Of a stretch of 64,000 bases of DNA, positions 8,707-17,387 are shown piece by piece. The DNA comes from Pseudacidovorax sp. RU35E (lineage in GTDB: Bacteria > Pseudomonadota > Gammaproteobacteria > Burkholderiales > Burkholderiaceae_C), in NCBI RefSeq assembly GCF_900156165.1, contig NZ_FTMY01000003.1:62001-126000 (forward strand). Reading direction: 5' to 3'. Each line of letters begins with the position of its first letter. The first letter of the stretch is position 1. The position numbers and the translations under genes were made by a program. Under the pieces are notes generated by a model, which did not search any database, was not told the DNA's origin, and worked only from the letters and a program-made list of their open reading frames with translations.

Positions 8707-9552
8707 TCACAGGTGGATCTCGGCCACCAGCGGTGCGTGATCCGACAGATGGGACCAGGGCGTTCGCGGCAGCACGACGGGCGAGGACACGCTCGCATTG
8801 CGCACATAGATGCGGTCCAGCGGGAGCAGCGGGAACCGCGCAGGAAAGGTCCGGGCCGGCTTGCCGTTGGCGGTCATGAAGACCTCCTTCAGGCCCGCAC
8901 CGTCTTCGAGCACCTGGTTGGCGCGGCTGCGCCAGTCGTTGAAGTCGCCCGCCACGACGAGCGGCGCATCGGCGGGCACCTCGTCGCGCACGATGTGGCA
9001 CAGCAACTCCAGCTGCTGCTGGCGATGCGATTCGGCCAACCCCAGGTGGGCGCAGATGGCATGGATGTCACCCGCCACACCGGGCATCCGGATCACGCAA
9101 TGCAGCAGTCCCCGTTTCTCTGGCCCCGCCACCGACACATCATGGTTGCGGTGGTGGACGATCGGGAACTTGGACAGGAGCGCATTGCCATGGTGCCCCC
9201 GCGGATAGACCGCGTTCCGGCCATAGGCGAACTGGGGCCACATCGTGTCGGCAAGGAATTCATAGTGCGGTGCCTCCGGCCAGTTGTCGACCCGGCGGGC
9301 ATGGCGCTCGTGCGTGCCCAGGACCTCCTGCAGGAAGACAACGTCCGCCCCGACGGTGCGCACCGCCTCCCTCAGTTCCGGCAGGATGAAACGTCGGTTG
9401 AGGGCGGTGAAGCCCTTGTGCGTGTTCACCGTCATCACCTTGAGGCGACGCACGCCAGGGGTCGAAGCAAGGGGCTCGGCGCGAGCGCCTGCGGGCGCAC
9501 CCAGAGGCTCCGTGCGCGGCGTGGACAGGTCGGATTGAGGCAGTGAAGACAC
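8707..9552 (-). CDS. ybhP: YbhP-like endonuclease/exonuclease/phosphatase family protein
   Basis: The conserved region starts at [20 protein letters not shown] (from 9435) and follows E. coli YbhP closely from memory, including [51 protein letters not shown] and [13 protein letters not shown]. Catalytic residues of the EEP fold (Asn, Glu, Asp-Asn, Asp-His) are visible. The start is uncertain: GTG 9552 gives 281 residues, GTG 9453 gives 248 and ATG 9435 gives 242, while E. coli YbhP has about 253. It is the first gene of the operon with clsB and ybhN. The substrate in vivo is unknown; a phosphodiester or lipid headgroup is inferred from the operon. Confidence 0.85.
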   Translation of the reverse strand: MSSLPQSDLSTPRTEPLGAPAGARAEPLASTPGVRRLKVMTVNTHKGFTALNRRFILPELREAVRTVGADVVFLQEVLGTHERHARRVDNWPEAPHYEFLADTMWPQFAYGRNAVYPRGHHGNALLSKFPIVHHRNHDVSVAGPEKRGLLHCVIRMPGVAGDIHAICAHLGLAESHRQQQLELLCHIVRDEVPADAPLVVAGDFNDWRSRANQVLEDGAGLKEVFMTANGKPARTFPARFPLLPLDRIYVRNASVSSPVVLPRTPWSHLSDHAPLVAEIHL

Positions 9553-9586
9553 GGACGGTGTTGTAGGCGGCCCGGCAGATACGGAC

Positions 9587-9672
9587 TGTAGGAGCGCGTC
9601 CGGTTCCCCGCGCCCATTTTTTCGCCAGCCGCTTTCGCTTCGGCAGCGGCCTGCGCGGATGCGGCTCCTACA
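9587..9672. repeat. REP/BIME-like long imperfect palindrome
   Basis: Outer arms TGTAGGAGC (9587-9595) and GCTCCTACA (9664-9672) are perfect inverted repeats. Inside them GCGTCCG pairs imperfectly with CGCGGATGC, and in the centre GCCGCT pairs with AGCGGC. This nested hairpin lies between the divergent ybhP gene and the exported-protein gene at 9787. Its style is that of intergenic palindromic repeats of proteobacteria. Only one full copy was seen in this window. Confidence 0.55.
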
Positions 9673-9786
9673 GGGGTGCGCAGCCATCGCCCACACGGGA
9701 CGAGCCTGTGGCGCCGCTACGGTGCTTGCACGTCGTCGGGATGGCGACGTCATCCCGCAACTTCATCCAATTCGAAGGAGAGTCTC

Positions 9787-10206
9787 ATGACCCGCACCAC
9801 TCGCACCCTGTCCGCCCTCGCAGCTGCCGGCCTGATGGCCATCGGCGCCAGCGCCATCGCCCAGACGTCCGTGCCCGCCACGCAGGGCCAGGCCAGCACC
9901 ATGACCCCGGCCGGCGTGCCCAACCCCACGCAGCGCCCGGACGGCACCATGCCGGCCCAGCGGGACAACGTGCGTGCCGAGGCTCGCGCCAACAACCGCA
10001 TGCAGGACAACACCACCACGCCGGGCGGCACGGCCAGCACCATGATGAATGGTCAACCCAACGCCACCCCGCCGGTCAACCAGAACACCCGCGCGGAAGT
10101 GCGCTCCGATGCCAAGGCCGACATGCAGCGCCGCCCCAAGGGCAACACCGGTGAGCGTCCCGATGTGCCGACCAACCCGAAGAACATGACCGGCACGCCC
10201 AAGTAA
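9787..10206 (+). CDS. Exported low-complexity protein
   Basis: The start is ATG 9787, preceded by a good GAAGGAGA ribosome binding site (about 9774-9781). The 139-residue product has a signal peptide (TRTLSALAAAGLMAIGASAIAQ). The mature part is rich in Pro, Thr, Asn, Gln and Arg and contains two related segments (RDNVRAEARANNRMQ and QNTRAEVRSDAKADMQ), so it is probably unstructured. No family is recognised. A strong bidirectional terminator follows. The protein is predicted to be periplasmic. Confidence 0.72.
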   Translation: MTRTTRTLSALAAAGLMAIGASAIAQTSVPATQGQASTMTPAGVPNPTQRPDGTMPAQRDNVRAEARANNRMQDNTTTPGGTASTMMNGQPNATPPVNQNTRAEVRSDAKADMQRRPKGNTGERPDVPTNPKNMTGTPK

Positions 10207-10246
10207 GGCGACCATCGGCCTTCAGCGGCCGAACGGTCAAAGGAAA

Positions 10247-10274
10247 ACGCCCGGCCAATCGGCCGGGCGTTTTC
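10247..10274. terminator. Bidirectional rho-independent terminator
   Basis: ACGCCCGGCC-AATC-GGCCGGGCGT is a perfect 10-base-pair stem with a 4-base loop. A T-run follows on the + strand and AAAA precedes it, giving a T-run on the - strand. It lies between the convergent genes ending at 10206 and 10295 and can serve both. Confidence 0.88.
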
Positions 10275-10294
10275 GTTGGGGGGCTGCGCCCGCG

Positions 10295-10825
10295 TCAACC
10301 GCGCGGCGCAGCGTCCGGGCGGGGACCGTGTCCGCGCGGATGGTCACCACGTGCATGCATGCGCGGCACGGTTTCCGCGTCGAAGGTCTGCCGCTGCTGG
10401 GGCGTCAGCTGCGAATAGAAGGTGCGTGTCGCATCCGCGATCTTCGCGAAACGGGCCTGGTGTTCGGCCTGACGGGCCTGCATGCGGTCCAGCCGTTCCG
10501 GCGTGGTCATCTTGGCCACATCCGGGCGGGGCCCCGGCGGCATGGCGGGCGGGGTGAAGGCGCCGGCATAGCTCTCCCATGCCGACTGCTGCGCGCCCGT
10601 GAGCTGCAACTTGGCCTTCAGATCGGCCATGCGCTTGGCATGGCGCGCCTTCATCCGTTCCATGCGTTGCTGGGGGTCCATGGCCTTGCCGTGGCGCTCG
10701 GCTTGCGCGCCCGCGGCCGGCGGCATGACGCCCGCCGGATCGGCCGGTGCGGGCTGTGCAGAGGCAGTGAATGCGGCGCAGGCCATCAGGCCGGCCACGA
10801 GGAGGGAATGACGATGGGATTTCAT
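10295..10825 (-). CDS. Spy/CpxP family periplasmic protein
   Basis: The 176-residue protein starts at ATG 10825 after a GGAAAGGAAG ribosome binding site. A signal peptide (LLVAGLMACAAFTASAQ) is followed by a Met/Lys/Arg/Gln-rich helical region. LTXXQ-type motifs are present twice (LQLTGAQQSAWESYAG near 95-110 and SQLTPQQRQTFDAE near 145-158). Spy/CpxP proteins are ATP-independent chaperones or stress sensors in the periplasm. The C-terminus is rich in His, Gly and Pro, which could bind metal. The open frame continues upstream far beyond the signal peptide, and that part is not coding. Confidence 0.85.
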   Translation of the reverse strand: MKSHRHSLLVAGLMACAAFTASAQPAPADPAGVMPPAAGAQAERHGKAMDPQQRMERMKARHAKRMADLKAKLQLTGAQQSAWESYAGAFTPPAMPPGPRPDVAKMTTPERLDRMQARQAEHQARFAKIADATRTFYSQLTPQQRQTFDAETVPRMHARGDHPRGHGPRPDAAPRG

Positions 10826-11016
10826 GGTTGCTTCCTTTCCGAAGACCGCCACCGGATCGGCAGCGTGGGGTCGACTGTGCGCCGCCGAGGTCAAGCCCCG
10901 GTTGTGACTCGGTAAGCGGCGGGTTGTCCCAGGTAAAGAAGCGTGAATGGTGCCCGCCGATCGGGCAGGAATCGAGGAGATCGCCCGGCGACCTCCCCCG
11001 TGACCGTTGCAATGAC

Positions 11017-12096
11017 TTACTTGGGACGCGGCCGTGCGAGCCGGGCGTCCGGCCGAGAAAGCTGGCCCGCCCTCAAAAGGCCGACGGCATTGGCCACGGC
11101 CCGGGCCGCATTGCGCGCCTCTTCCTGCATGGCCTCGTCGGCATCGAGCGTCTCGTGGCTGGTGGCGTACGGTTCGTAATAGCCGATGTAGCGGTCGAGC
11201 TTGGCCTGGGTGCCGGCATCGATGAGGCCGATCCAGTCCAGCCAGTCGCACAGGTTGCGGCGCAGGCTTTCGATGCCCGCCACGTCGCCGTGCACCACCA
11301 CGCCATAGACCCGCCCGTCCAGGTGCTTGGGATAGTCCCAACCCTCCAGCTCCAGCGCCTTGGCCTGCGCGGCCTTCTTGCCGTGGGTCGAGGTGGGGTC
11401 GGGATTGCCGCCGTCGGCACAGACGAGCCGGTCGATCATGGCCTTGAGCGGCGTGGGGGCCTGATACCAATGGGTGGGCGTGAAGATCATCACCCCGTGT
11501 GCGGCCACCCAGCGCTCGTAGATCTCGTTCATCCAGTCGCCGGTCTGTCGCAGCGAATGGTTGGGGTAGCAGCTGCACGGCCAGTGGCACAGCGGCATGG
11601 CGGTGGATGCGCAGCCCTTGCAGGGATGGATCTGCCGGTCGTAGTCGGAGGTGACCCGGCTCAGGTCCAGCACGTCGCACTGCAGGCCCTGCGCCTCCAG
11701 GACCTCGCGCGCGAGCTGCAGCAGCCGCCAGCTCTTGGACATCTCACCCGGGCAGGTGCCGTCGTTGCGCGGAGAACCGTTGATGAGCAAGACGCGCGAG
11801 CGCGTCTCGGCCTTGCCCCAGGCGGCCTGCGCCGCGTCGATGCGCGCACGAGCCTCGATCCAGTCGACGGACAGGTCATAGTCGGGATCGGCATAGCCCG
11901 GCCCTGCCTTGCGCGTCACCGGGGCCTTGCGCCCGTCCTCGTAGGCCTCCCAGGCGACCTGTTCGATCCGGCCGATCGCCTCGGCCTCCGGACGGAAGGC
12001 CGGGTCCTGGAAGACCTGCATGAACTGCACGTGGAAGGCCTCTCGCGAGAGGGTGGGGGGCGCCTGGCCGGTGCGGGGGGCATGGGGATCATTCAT
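11017..12096 (-). CDS. NADPH-dependent FMN reductase-like flavodoxin-fold protein
   Basis: From the ATG at 12096 the product is 359 residues. The central segment begins with RSRVLLINGSPRNDGTCPGEMSKSWRLLQLA (about 115-145), the FMN-binding signature of the NAD(P)H-dependent reductase/iron-sulfur flavoprotein family. A Cys-rich stretch (HPCKGCASTAMPLCHWPCSCYP, about 178-199) and FTPTHWYQAPTPLKAMIDRL (about 230-249) follow. The N-terminal ~110 residues are an extra region and the C-terminus extends about 60 residues beyond the flavodoxin core, so it is longer than a typical flavin reductase. The substrate is unknown. It is divergent from the adenylate cyclase gene with about 255 bases between. 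Confidence 0.8.
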   Translation of the reverse strand: MNDPHAPRTGQAPPTLSREAFHVQFMQVFQDPAFRPEAEAIGRIEQVAWEAYEDGRKAPVTRKAGPGYADPDYDLSVDWIEARARIDAAQAAWGKAETRSRVLLINGSPRNDGTCPGEMSKSWRLLQLAREVLEAQGLQCDVLDLSRVTSDYDRQIHPCKGCASTAMPLCHWPCSCYPNHSLRQTGDWMNEIYERWVAAHGVMIFTPTHWYQAPTPLKAMIDRLVCADGGNPDPTSTHGKKAAQAKALELEGWDYPKHLDGRVYGVVVHGDVAGIESLRRNLCDWLDWIGLIDAGTQAKLDRYIGYYEPYATSHETLDADEAMQEEARNAARAVANAVGLLRAGQLSRPDARLARPRPK

Positions 12097-12123
12097 GCGC
12101 CCGAGCGTAGGAGTTGTTCCGGG

Positions 12124-12141
12124 GCAGGCGCCGGCGCCTGC
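12124..12141. promoter_or_regulatory. 18-base perfect palindrome in divergent intergenic region
   Basis: GCAGGCGCC-GGCGCCTGC is self-complementary. It lies 28 bases upstream of the flavodoxin-fold gene, in the region shared with the divergent cyclase gene. It may be an operator, but GC-rich palindromes occur by chance in this genome. Confidence 0.25.
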
Positions 12142-12351
12142 ACCGCCTTGGGCGGTAAGCGTGCGCCGACAGGCTGCCGAAATGCAAAACGGCCGACCCG
12201 CTCCGCAACGTTGCTTGACGCTATGTCGGTATGGACCCACGACATGCAGCATCGCCGCGCCCGCACCCCCGCGAATCACGGCGGCGACGGTCCGCGGCCC
12301 GCAAGATCATGGACCGCCGACGGTCCTGCTGCGGCACTCTGCTTCGTCTGC

Positions 12352-14223
12352 ATGTCGTCTGCGTCCTCCCTGCCCCGTTCCCGTCGCTTCCGGGTCGACG
12401 TGGGCACCCTCATCTCGGCGCTGGTCCTTGCGCAGTCGCTGCTGCTCATCGCGCTGGTCGGCTGGGGCGCGCAGCGGCTGGTCGCGTCCTTCGGCGAAGG
12501 CGCGCAGCGGGCCAACCATCAGCGGGTCCAGGAGAAGGTCGAGGACTTCCTGGCCCGGGCATCCACGGCGGTGGACGCGATGGTGCAGGCGCCGCATCTC
12601 GCCCCGGCCGGCAGCAGCGCCGACGACACCGCCGAGCTGCTGTGGGTGCTGCTGCAGCAGGCGCCCGAGCTCGACAGCCTGTACGTGGCCGACGCACGCG
12701 CGCGCATGCTGATGGTGCAGCGCTACCCCGATCTGGCGGTGCGTCACATCGTGCGCGGGCACGACGCCACCACCGAGACCTGGGACTACAAGGTGCGGCC
12801 CGATCTGCGGCTGATGCCGGCGCAGCGCTTCGCGACCACACGCCAGCGCACCATCACCAGCGATTACGACCCGCTCGCGGGCCCCTGGTATCGCCAGGCC
12901 ACGCAGGCCGGACGGCCGGTGTGGACCGCCCCTTACGAGTTCCAGGTGGCCCACGAGCTGGGCGTGACCTACGCGCGGCCCGATCTGCGCACGCGCGACA
13001 ACGACGCGCCGGACCAGGTGGCGGCGGGGGACGTGACCCTGGGCCGGTTGTCGGACTTCGTGCGCCAGTTCGCACGCGCCGGAGAAGGCGACAGCGCATT
13101 GCTCAGCGCCGACCTGCGGGTGCTGGCGCGCAGCGACCGGCCGGGCCGCATCACCCGCCTGGAATCGCCCTCGGACGGCGTGCTCGCGGCCCTGCGCGAA
13201 CCCCTGGCCCGCGCGGGCGCCACCAGCTTCGCGCTCACCTACCGCGGCGAGCGCTACCTCGTGCAGACGTCGGTGATCGTGGCGACCGGCTGGCGGCTGG
13301 TCAGCTGGGTGCCCGAGGAGCGCGTGCTCGGCGGGGTGCACCGGGCGGTCGGGGGCGCGATGGCCGCGGCGCTGGGGCTGCTCGGCGTGGTACTGCTGCT
13401 GTCGCTGCGCCTGGCCCGCCGCGTCACGGCCCCGGTCGAGCGCCTGGCCGAATTCGCCCGCCGCATCGGACGGCTGGAGCTGGACGGCCCGCCCCCCGCG
13501 CAGAGCCGCGTGCTGGAGATCCAGCACCTGGCGCAGGCCCTGGACGACTCCGCCCGCGGACTGCGCGCCTTCCGGCAGTTCGTGCCGGTGCAGCTGGTGC
13601 GCCAGCTGATGGCCCAGGGGCTGCCCCTGGGCGCCAACGGCCAGCTGCGGCGGGTGACGATCATGTTCACCGACATCGCGGGCTTCACCGGTCTGGCCGA
13701 GGGCATGCCCGCGCCGGTGCTGGTCGCGCAACTCACGGACTACTTCAACCTGACGGCCGCGGTGATCGCCCGCCACGGCGGCACGATCGACAAGTACATC
13801 GGCGACGGGATGATGGTGCTGTGGGGCGCACCTGCCGCCCGGGCGGATGCCGAGCTGAGTGCCTGCCGCGCGGCGCTGGAGTTGCAGGCCGCGGTCGATG
13901 CATTCAACGCAGACGCCCGTGCCGCAGGCCGTGTGCCGCTGCCGACCCGCATCGGCATCCACACCGGGCCGGTCATCGCGGGCGTGCTGGGCTCCAATGA
14001 CCGGCTGGCCTACACGGCCATCGGCGATGCGGTCAACGTCGCAAGCCGGATCGAGGAGCTCAACACCGCGCTGGGCACGCGGATCCTGATCTCGGAAACC
14101 ACCTGGGAAGGCGTGGCGGGGCGCCTGCCGGCGCGGCGCATCGCCACCGAGGCCCTGTTGCGCGGCCGGCAGGCGCCCTTGACGGTGTACGCGCTGATCG
14201 AGGACGCGGCTGGGCAGGCTTGA
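12352..14223 (+). CDS. Membrane class III adenylate/guanylate cyclase with periplasmic sensor domain
   Basis: The 623-residue protein starts at ATG 12352. A first transmembrane helix (about 22-45) precedes an extracytoplasmic Cache-like region (about 50-320, with a DPLAGPWYRQATQAGRPVWTAPYE core). A second helix (about 328-355) leads to a HAMP-like linker (RRVTAPVERLAEFARRI) and a cyclase catalytic domain (about 430-610). That domain has MFTDIAGFTG and GDGMMVLWG with the two metal-binding Asp, and GDAVNVASRIEELN with the transition-state Asn/Arg. It likely makes cAMP in response to a periplasmic ligand; guanylate cyclase activity cannot be excluded from sequence. The frame is open for about 1.5 kb upstream, but that region overlaps two convincing minus-strand genes. 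Confidence 0.88.
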   Translation: MSSASSLPRSRRFRVDVGTLISALVLAQSLLLIALVGWGAQRLVASFGEGAQRANHQRVQEKVEDFLARASTAVDAMVQAPHLAPAGSSADDTAELLWVLLQQAPELDSLYVADARARMLMVQRYPDLAVRHIVRGHDATTETWDYKVRPDLRLMPAQRFATTRQRTITSDYDPLAGPWYRQATQAGRPVWTAPYEFQVAHELGVTYARPDLRTRDNDAPDQVAAGDVTLGRLSDFVRQFARAGEGDSALLSADLRVLARSDRPGRITRLESPSDGVLAALREPLARAGATSFALTYRGERYLVQTSVIVATGWRLVSWVPEERVLGGVHRAVGGAMAAALGLLGVVLLLSLRLARRVTAPVERLAEFARRIGRLELDGPPPAQSRVLEIQHLAQALDDSARGLRAFRQFVPVQLVRQLMAQGLPLGANGQLRRVTIMFTDIAGFTGLAEGMPAPVLVAQLTDYFNLTAAVIARHGGTIDKYIGDGMMVLWGAPAARADAELSACRAALELQAAVDAFNADARAAGRVPLPTRIGIHTGPVIAGVLGSNDRLAYTAIGDAVNVASRIEELNTALGTRILISETTWEGVAGRLPARRIATEALLRGRQAPLTVYALIEDAAGQA

Positions 14224-14291
14224 GCACCGTCAAGCCGGCCCGGCGCGCGGCTGCCCACAATGGACGCGCCCACCGCCACCTCGATCCGCCC

Positions 14292-15491
14292 ATGCCGCTT
14301 ACCGATCCGCTCGACATCGCCATCGTGGGCGCCGGTCCCACGGGCCTGGCCCTCGGCATCGCGCTGGCCCGGCGGGGTCACGCCGTGGCCGTGCTCGATC
14401 ACCAGGACGAAGCGGCCCTTGCTGCGCCTGCGGACGATGGCCGCGAGATCGCGCTGACGCACACCAGCATCGGCCTGTTGCGCGCATGGGGCATCTGGGA
14501 GCGCCTGCCCGACGATGCGATCGGCCGCATCCGCGAAGCGCGCGTGACCCAGGGCGGCCCGACCTCGACGGCCCTGCGCTTCCATGCATCCGGCAAGGGC
14601 GCCGAGGCACTGGGCGCCATCGTGGCCAACCACGCGATCCGCCGCGCCTGCTTCCAGACAGCGGCGGCTCAGCCCGGGCTGCGGCTGCTGCCCGGCCAAC
14701 GCGTGCAGCGGGTGGACATCGGGGTGGACCACGCGGTCCTCGTCCACGGGGGCGGCGGGCGGTTGCCGGCCCGGCTCGTGGTGGCGGCCGACAGCCGCTT
14801 CTCCGAGCTGCGGCGACAACTCGGCACCGGCGCCGCCTCGCATGACTTCGGACGCACCATGGTGGTCTGCCGCGTGGCCCATGATTCGGCCGATCACGGC
14901 GAGGTGGCACACGAATGCTTCGGCTCCGCGCAGACGCTGGCCATGCTGCCGCTGCGGGGACGCTTCAGCTCGGCGGTGCTGACGGTGCCCGGCGCGCGGG
15001 CCCGCCGGCTCTGCGCCGCGCCTGCAGCCGACTTCGCCAAGGAGATTCAACGCCACTTCGGCGACCATCTGGGCCCGCTGCGCCTGGCCGGGGAGCGGCA
15101 TGCCTATCCGCTGGTGGCCACCTATGCCGAGCGGTTCGCCGGCCACCGCTTCGCCCTGGCCGGGGACGCCGCCGTGGGCATGCACCCGGTCACGGCCCAT
15201 GGCTTCAACCTGGGACTGCAGGGCGTGCAGAGCCTGGCGGCCGCGCTCGGCGACCGGATGCACGCCACCGACCCGGGCCGCGCAGACCGACTGGCCCGCT
15301 ACGAGGCGCGGCACCGGCGCGAGACCGCGCTGATCTATCACGGCACCAACGCGCTCGCGCGGCTCTACGCGAGCGAAGGCGGCCCGCAACGTCTCGTGGG
15401 GCGTCTGGTGCTGGACGCGGCCCGCCGCATGCCGCTGGTGCGCGCTGCCATCACACGGCAGCTGGTCGGGGCGAGCCCGACGCGCTTCTAG
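14292..15491 (+). CDS. UbiH/UbiM-type FAD-dependent monooxygenase
   Basis: This is a 399-residue flavoprotein. IAIVGAGPTGLALGIALARRGH (about 9-30) is the FAD dinucleotide-binding motif. FALAGDAAVGMHPVTAHGFNLGLQGV (about 290-315) contains the GD motif and the late FAD contact region. The variant HPVTAHGFNLGL resembles the UbiM subgroup of ubiquinone hydroxylases, while UbiH/UbiF/UbiI have HPIAGQGLNLG. UbiM acts on the quinone ring at one or more positions. The assignment is from motif memory; a general UbiH-type hydroxylase is the safe call. It follows the cyclase gene by 68 bases and could be cotranscribed. No other ubi gene is in the window. Confidence 0.75.
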   Translation: MPLTDPLDIAIVGAGPTGLALGIALARRGHAVAVLDHQDEAALAAPADDGREIALTHTSIGLLRAWGIWERLPDDAIGRIREARVTQGGPTSTALRFHASGKGAEALGAIVANHAIRRACFQTAAAQPGLRLLPGQRVQRVDIGVDHAVLVHGGGGRLPARLVVAADSRFSELRRQLGTGAASHDFGRTMVVCRVAHDSADHGEVAHECFGSAQTLAMLPLRGRFSSAVLTVPGARARRLCAAPAADFAKEIQRHFGDHLGPLRLAGERHAYPLVATYAERFAGHRFALAGDAAVGMHPVTAHGFNLGLQGVQSLAAALGDRMHATDPGRADRLARYEARHRRETALIYHGTNALARLYASEGGPQRLVGRLVLDAARRMPLVRAAITRQLVGASPTRF

Positions 15492-15503
15492 GGGCAGGCC
15501 CGC

Positions 15504-16007
15504 TCAGGCCGCCGTGGCGACGGCGTGCTGGTCGGTCGGGGAGCACGCTGCAGACCCGCATCCCTGCAACGGTTGCGTCGGCAGGGCGTGGGGCCGGCCA
15601 ATGTCGCCTGTCTCCATGTCGAAGCCCATGCTGCGCAGGTGCAGGGCCAGGCCCGCATCCATGGTCTGTGCGTGGTGCACGAACCACGCGCCGAGCTGAC
15701 GCGCCATCTCGCGCACGAGCGGCAGATCGCCGCGCCGTCCCGCCGCCAGCCCGTCGCGCATGGCCTGCAGAACGACCTTGTGCTGCACGCTGTGGCAATT
15801 GGCGCTGGAAAAGCCCGTCGCGCGCATCCACTGGTCCTCCCGCGCGAAGTGCGCGTCGGTGTGGTCGATCAAGGCGCTCCAGCCCGGGAGCAGCTGGTCG
15901 TCCCGGCTGTCCTCGACCTCTGCCAGCAGCGCCACGAACTCCTCATGGGTGCGATCCATCACGGGGGCGTCCAGCACCAGGGCTTGGGACCATTGCAAGG
16001 CGGCCAT
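15504..16007 (-). CDS. Bacteriohemerythrin
   Basis: The 167-residue protein starts at ATG 16007. The di-iron ligands of the hemerythrin fold are visible in order: MDRTHEEF (His near 19, Glu near 22), HTDAHFAREDQWM (HxxxE, about 48-60), HSVQH (about 70-75) and WFVHHAQTMD (HxxxxD, about 108-117). Such proteins bind oxygen or sense it; single-domain forms are thought to carry oxygen in the cytoplasm. The C-terminal 30 residues are an extra tail with two Cys. It is convergent with the UbiM-like gene, with only 12 bases between the stops. Confidence 0.87.
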   Translation of the reverse strand: MAALQWSQALVLDAPVMDRTHEEFVALLAEVEDSRDDQLLPGWSALIDHTDAHFAREDQWMRATGFSSANCHSVQHKVVLQAMRDGLAAGRRGDLPLVREMARQLGAWFVHHAQTMDAGLALHLRSMGFDMETGDIGRPHALPTQPLQGCGSAACSPTDQHAVATAA

Positions 16008-16143
16008 CGTCGTTGCTCCACGCAGTCGGTTGTGAAGCCCGCAGGGTAGGCAAGCCGTCAGCGGGCCGCCTTGATCCTGCGCAAGCCGCCAAGCCCCCGT
16101 CGCGGGGCCTGTGTGTCCGCCGCGCCGGGGCGGACCGCATCGC

Positions 16144-16455
16144 TCAGTGCTTGGCTGCCGCGTTGCGCCTGCGGGTGGCCGCCGCCTTCTTCGCCGAGGC
16201 GGAGCGTTCGGCGGCGGAACGCGAAGCCGACGCGGCGCCGCCCGCATGCCCGCCCTGGCGCGAAGGCGCATGGTCGACGGCATGGCCGCGGCCGGCGCCG
16301 CTCTTCTTGCCGCCGCCCGTCTCCTTGTTGACGGTGGCCCAGGCACGGCGCTCGGCCTCCTTCTCGGACAGGCCTCTCGATTCGTAGCCTTCCTCGATGT
16401 GCTCGGCCTGGCGCTTCTGCTTGTCGGTGTAGGTGGACTTGTCGCCACGGGGCAT
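16144..16455 (-). CDS. Small basic protein of the family often annotated as plasmid stabilization protein
   Basis: The 103-residue frame begins MPRGDKSTYTDKQKRQAEHI and has AERRAWATVNKETGGGKKSG (about 35-55), the core of a widespread family of short basic proteins. The C-terminal half is low-complexity Ala/Arg/Lys/Ser, histone-H1-like. The plasmid-stabilization label on the family has little support and nothing here suggests a plasmid. DNA or nucleoid binding is a plausible inference from its charge. A GGTTCTCC stretch upstream reads as GGAGAACC on the coding strand and serves as ribosome binding site. Confidence 0.75.
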   Translation of the reverse strand: MPRGDKSTYTDKQKRQAEHIEEGYESRGLSEKEAERRAWATVNKETGGGKKSGAGRGHAVDHAPSRQGGHAGGAASASRSAAERSASAKKAAATRRRNAAAKH

Positions 16456-16591
16456 GGTGGTTCTCCGGTGGATGGAATGGCGTCCATGCTGGCCCGGCCG
16501 TTGGCCGCCCCTGTAGGCCGAGGCTGAATCGGCCTGTGCGCGCGCTGCGGCGCGGGCCGTTCCGGGCCCGATGCCCGCCTATCATCGTGCG

Positions 16592-16996
16592 ATGCTCGCG
16601 AACCTCACGCCCTTCCTCCTCCACTGGGCCATCACCGCCTTTTCGCTCTGGGTGGCCAGCCACATCTTCCGCGGGCTGCGCTTCGACGGGTCGGGGGCGC
16701 TGGTGGTGGCGGCGCTGCTCCTGGGCCTGGCCAATGCCATCGTCAAGCCGCTGCTGATCTTCCTGACGCTGCCGCTCACGCTGCTGACCTTCGGCCTCTT
16801 CCTGCTGGTCATCAACGCGCTCATGATCCTGCTGGTGGCGGCGCTGGTGAAGGGCTTCCGCGTGTCGGGCTTCTGGACCGCGCTGTTCGCCAGCATCTTC
16901 ATCTCGCTGCTGAGCATGCTGATCGGCACGCTGGTGGACGGCGGCGACCCCGCCACCCGCATCCAGATGCCGCAGGGCACGGGCAACTGGCTGTAG
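16592..16996 (+). CDS. Phage-holin family 4 type membrane protein (PF04020-like)
   Basis: The 134-residue protein has four hydrophobic helices. The sequence GLANAIVKPLLIFLTLPLTLLTFGLFLLVINALMI (about 47-80) is characteristic of the four-helix holin superfamily IV proteins found on many bacterial chromosomes. No phage genes are nearby, so a lysis role is unlikely and the function is unknown. I choose ATG 16592 because it directly precedes the first helix; ATG 16571 in the same frame would add seven residues. Confidence 0.82.
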   Translation: MLANLTPFLLHWAITAFSLWVASHIFRGLRFDGSGALVVAALLLGLANAIVKPLLIFLTLPLTLLTFGLFLLVINALMILLVAALVKGFRVSGFWTALFASIFISLLSMLIGTLVDGGDPATRIQMPQGTGNWL

Positions 16997-17387
16997 TGCC
17001 GCCACCGGCAAGCGTCACAGCCGCTCCCCTCTTTGTTGACCAGTCTGCAGGCTTGTTGAAGAAGCGACGCAACTGCGCACCGCTGGAGGCCCAAGACCGC
17101 CGCTGAATGCGGCATTGCGGCCGAAAGCCCGTCGCATCCAAGGGCGGCCTGCGCAGAATCGCGAGGTCGATCCGGAGGGAGCCGGGGGGAGACGTCGCAC
17201 GGCGTGTCCTTGCTCGATCTGTGTTGCGCCCGCCCTGCGCGTCGCAGGGCGGGCCGCCATGCGCGGCATCCGCTCAGCGCCAGGCACCTGCGCGGGCCGC
17301 GCTCCCCCGGCGAAGTCGCCCCCATTGAACACTGCGCGATACGGGCGCCCGACCACTCGGCCCGGTTGCGCCTACCACCCCTGCGCC
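16997..17387. other. 391-base non-coding gap with one strong hairpin
   Basis: No gene is supported here. The only clear structure is GCCCGCCCTGC-GCGTC-GCAGGGCGGGC (17228-17254), an 11-base-pair perfect stem without a following T-run. It may end transcription in a factor-dependent way or protect an RNA end. Promoter elements for the gene at 17388 were not recognised. Confidence 0.5.

Noticed and set aside
10771-12351. Long + strand open frame fused in front of the adenylate cyclase
   Set aside because: It overlaps two convincing - strand genes (Spy/CpxP-like and flavodoxin-fold) and its translation is arginine/histidine-rich shadow sequence. The real gene starts at 12352 with a transmembrane helix.
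16144-16455. Plasmid stabilization annotation as evidence of plasmid origin
   Set aside because: The family name is inherited and weak; minCDE, parAB and rsmG show a chromosome.
16592-16996. Holin-family gene as evidence of a prophage
   Set aside because: No phage structural, lysis or integrase genes are nearby, and this holin-like family is common on chromosomes.
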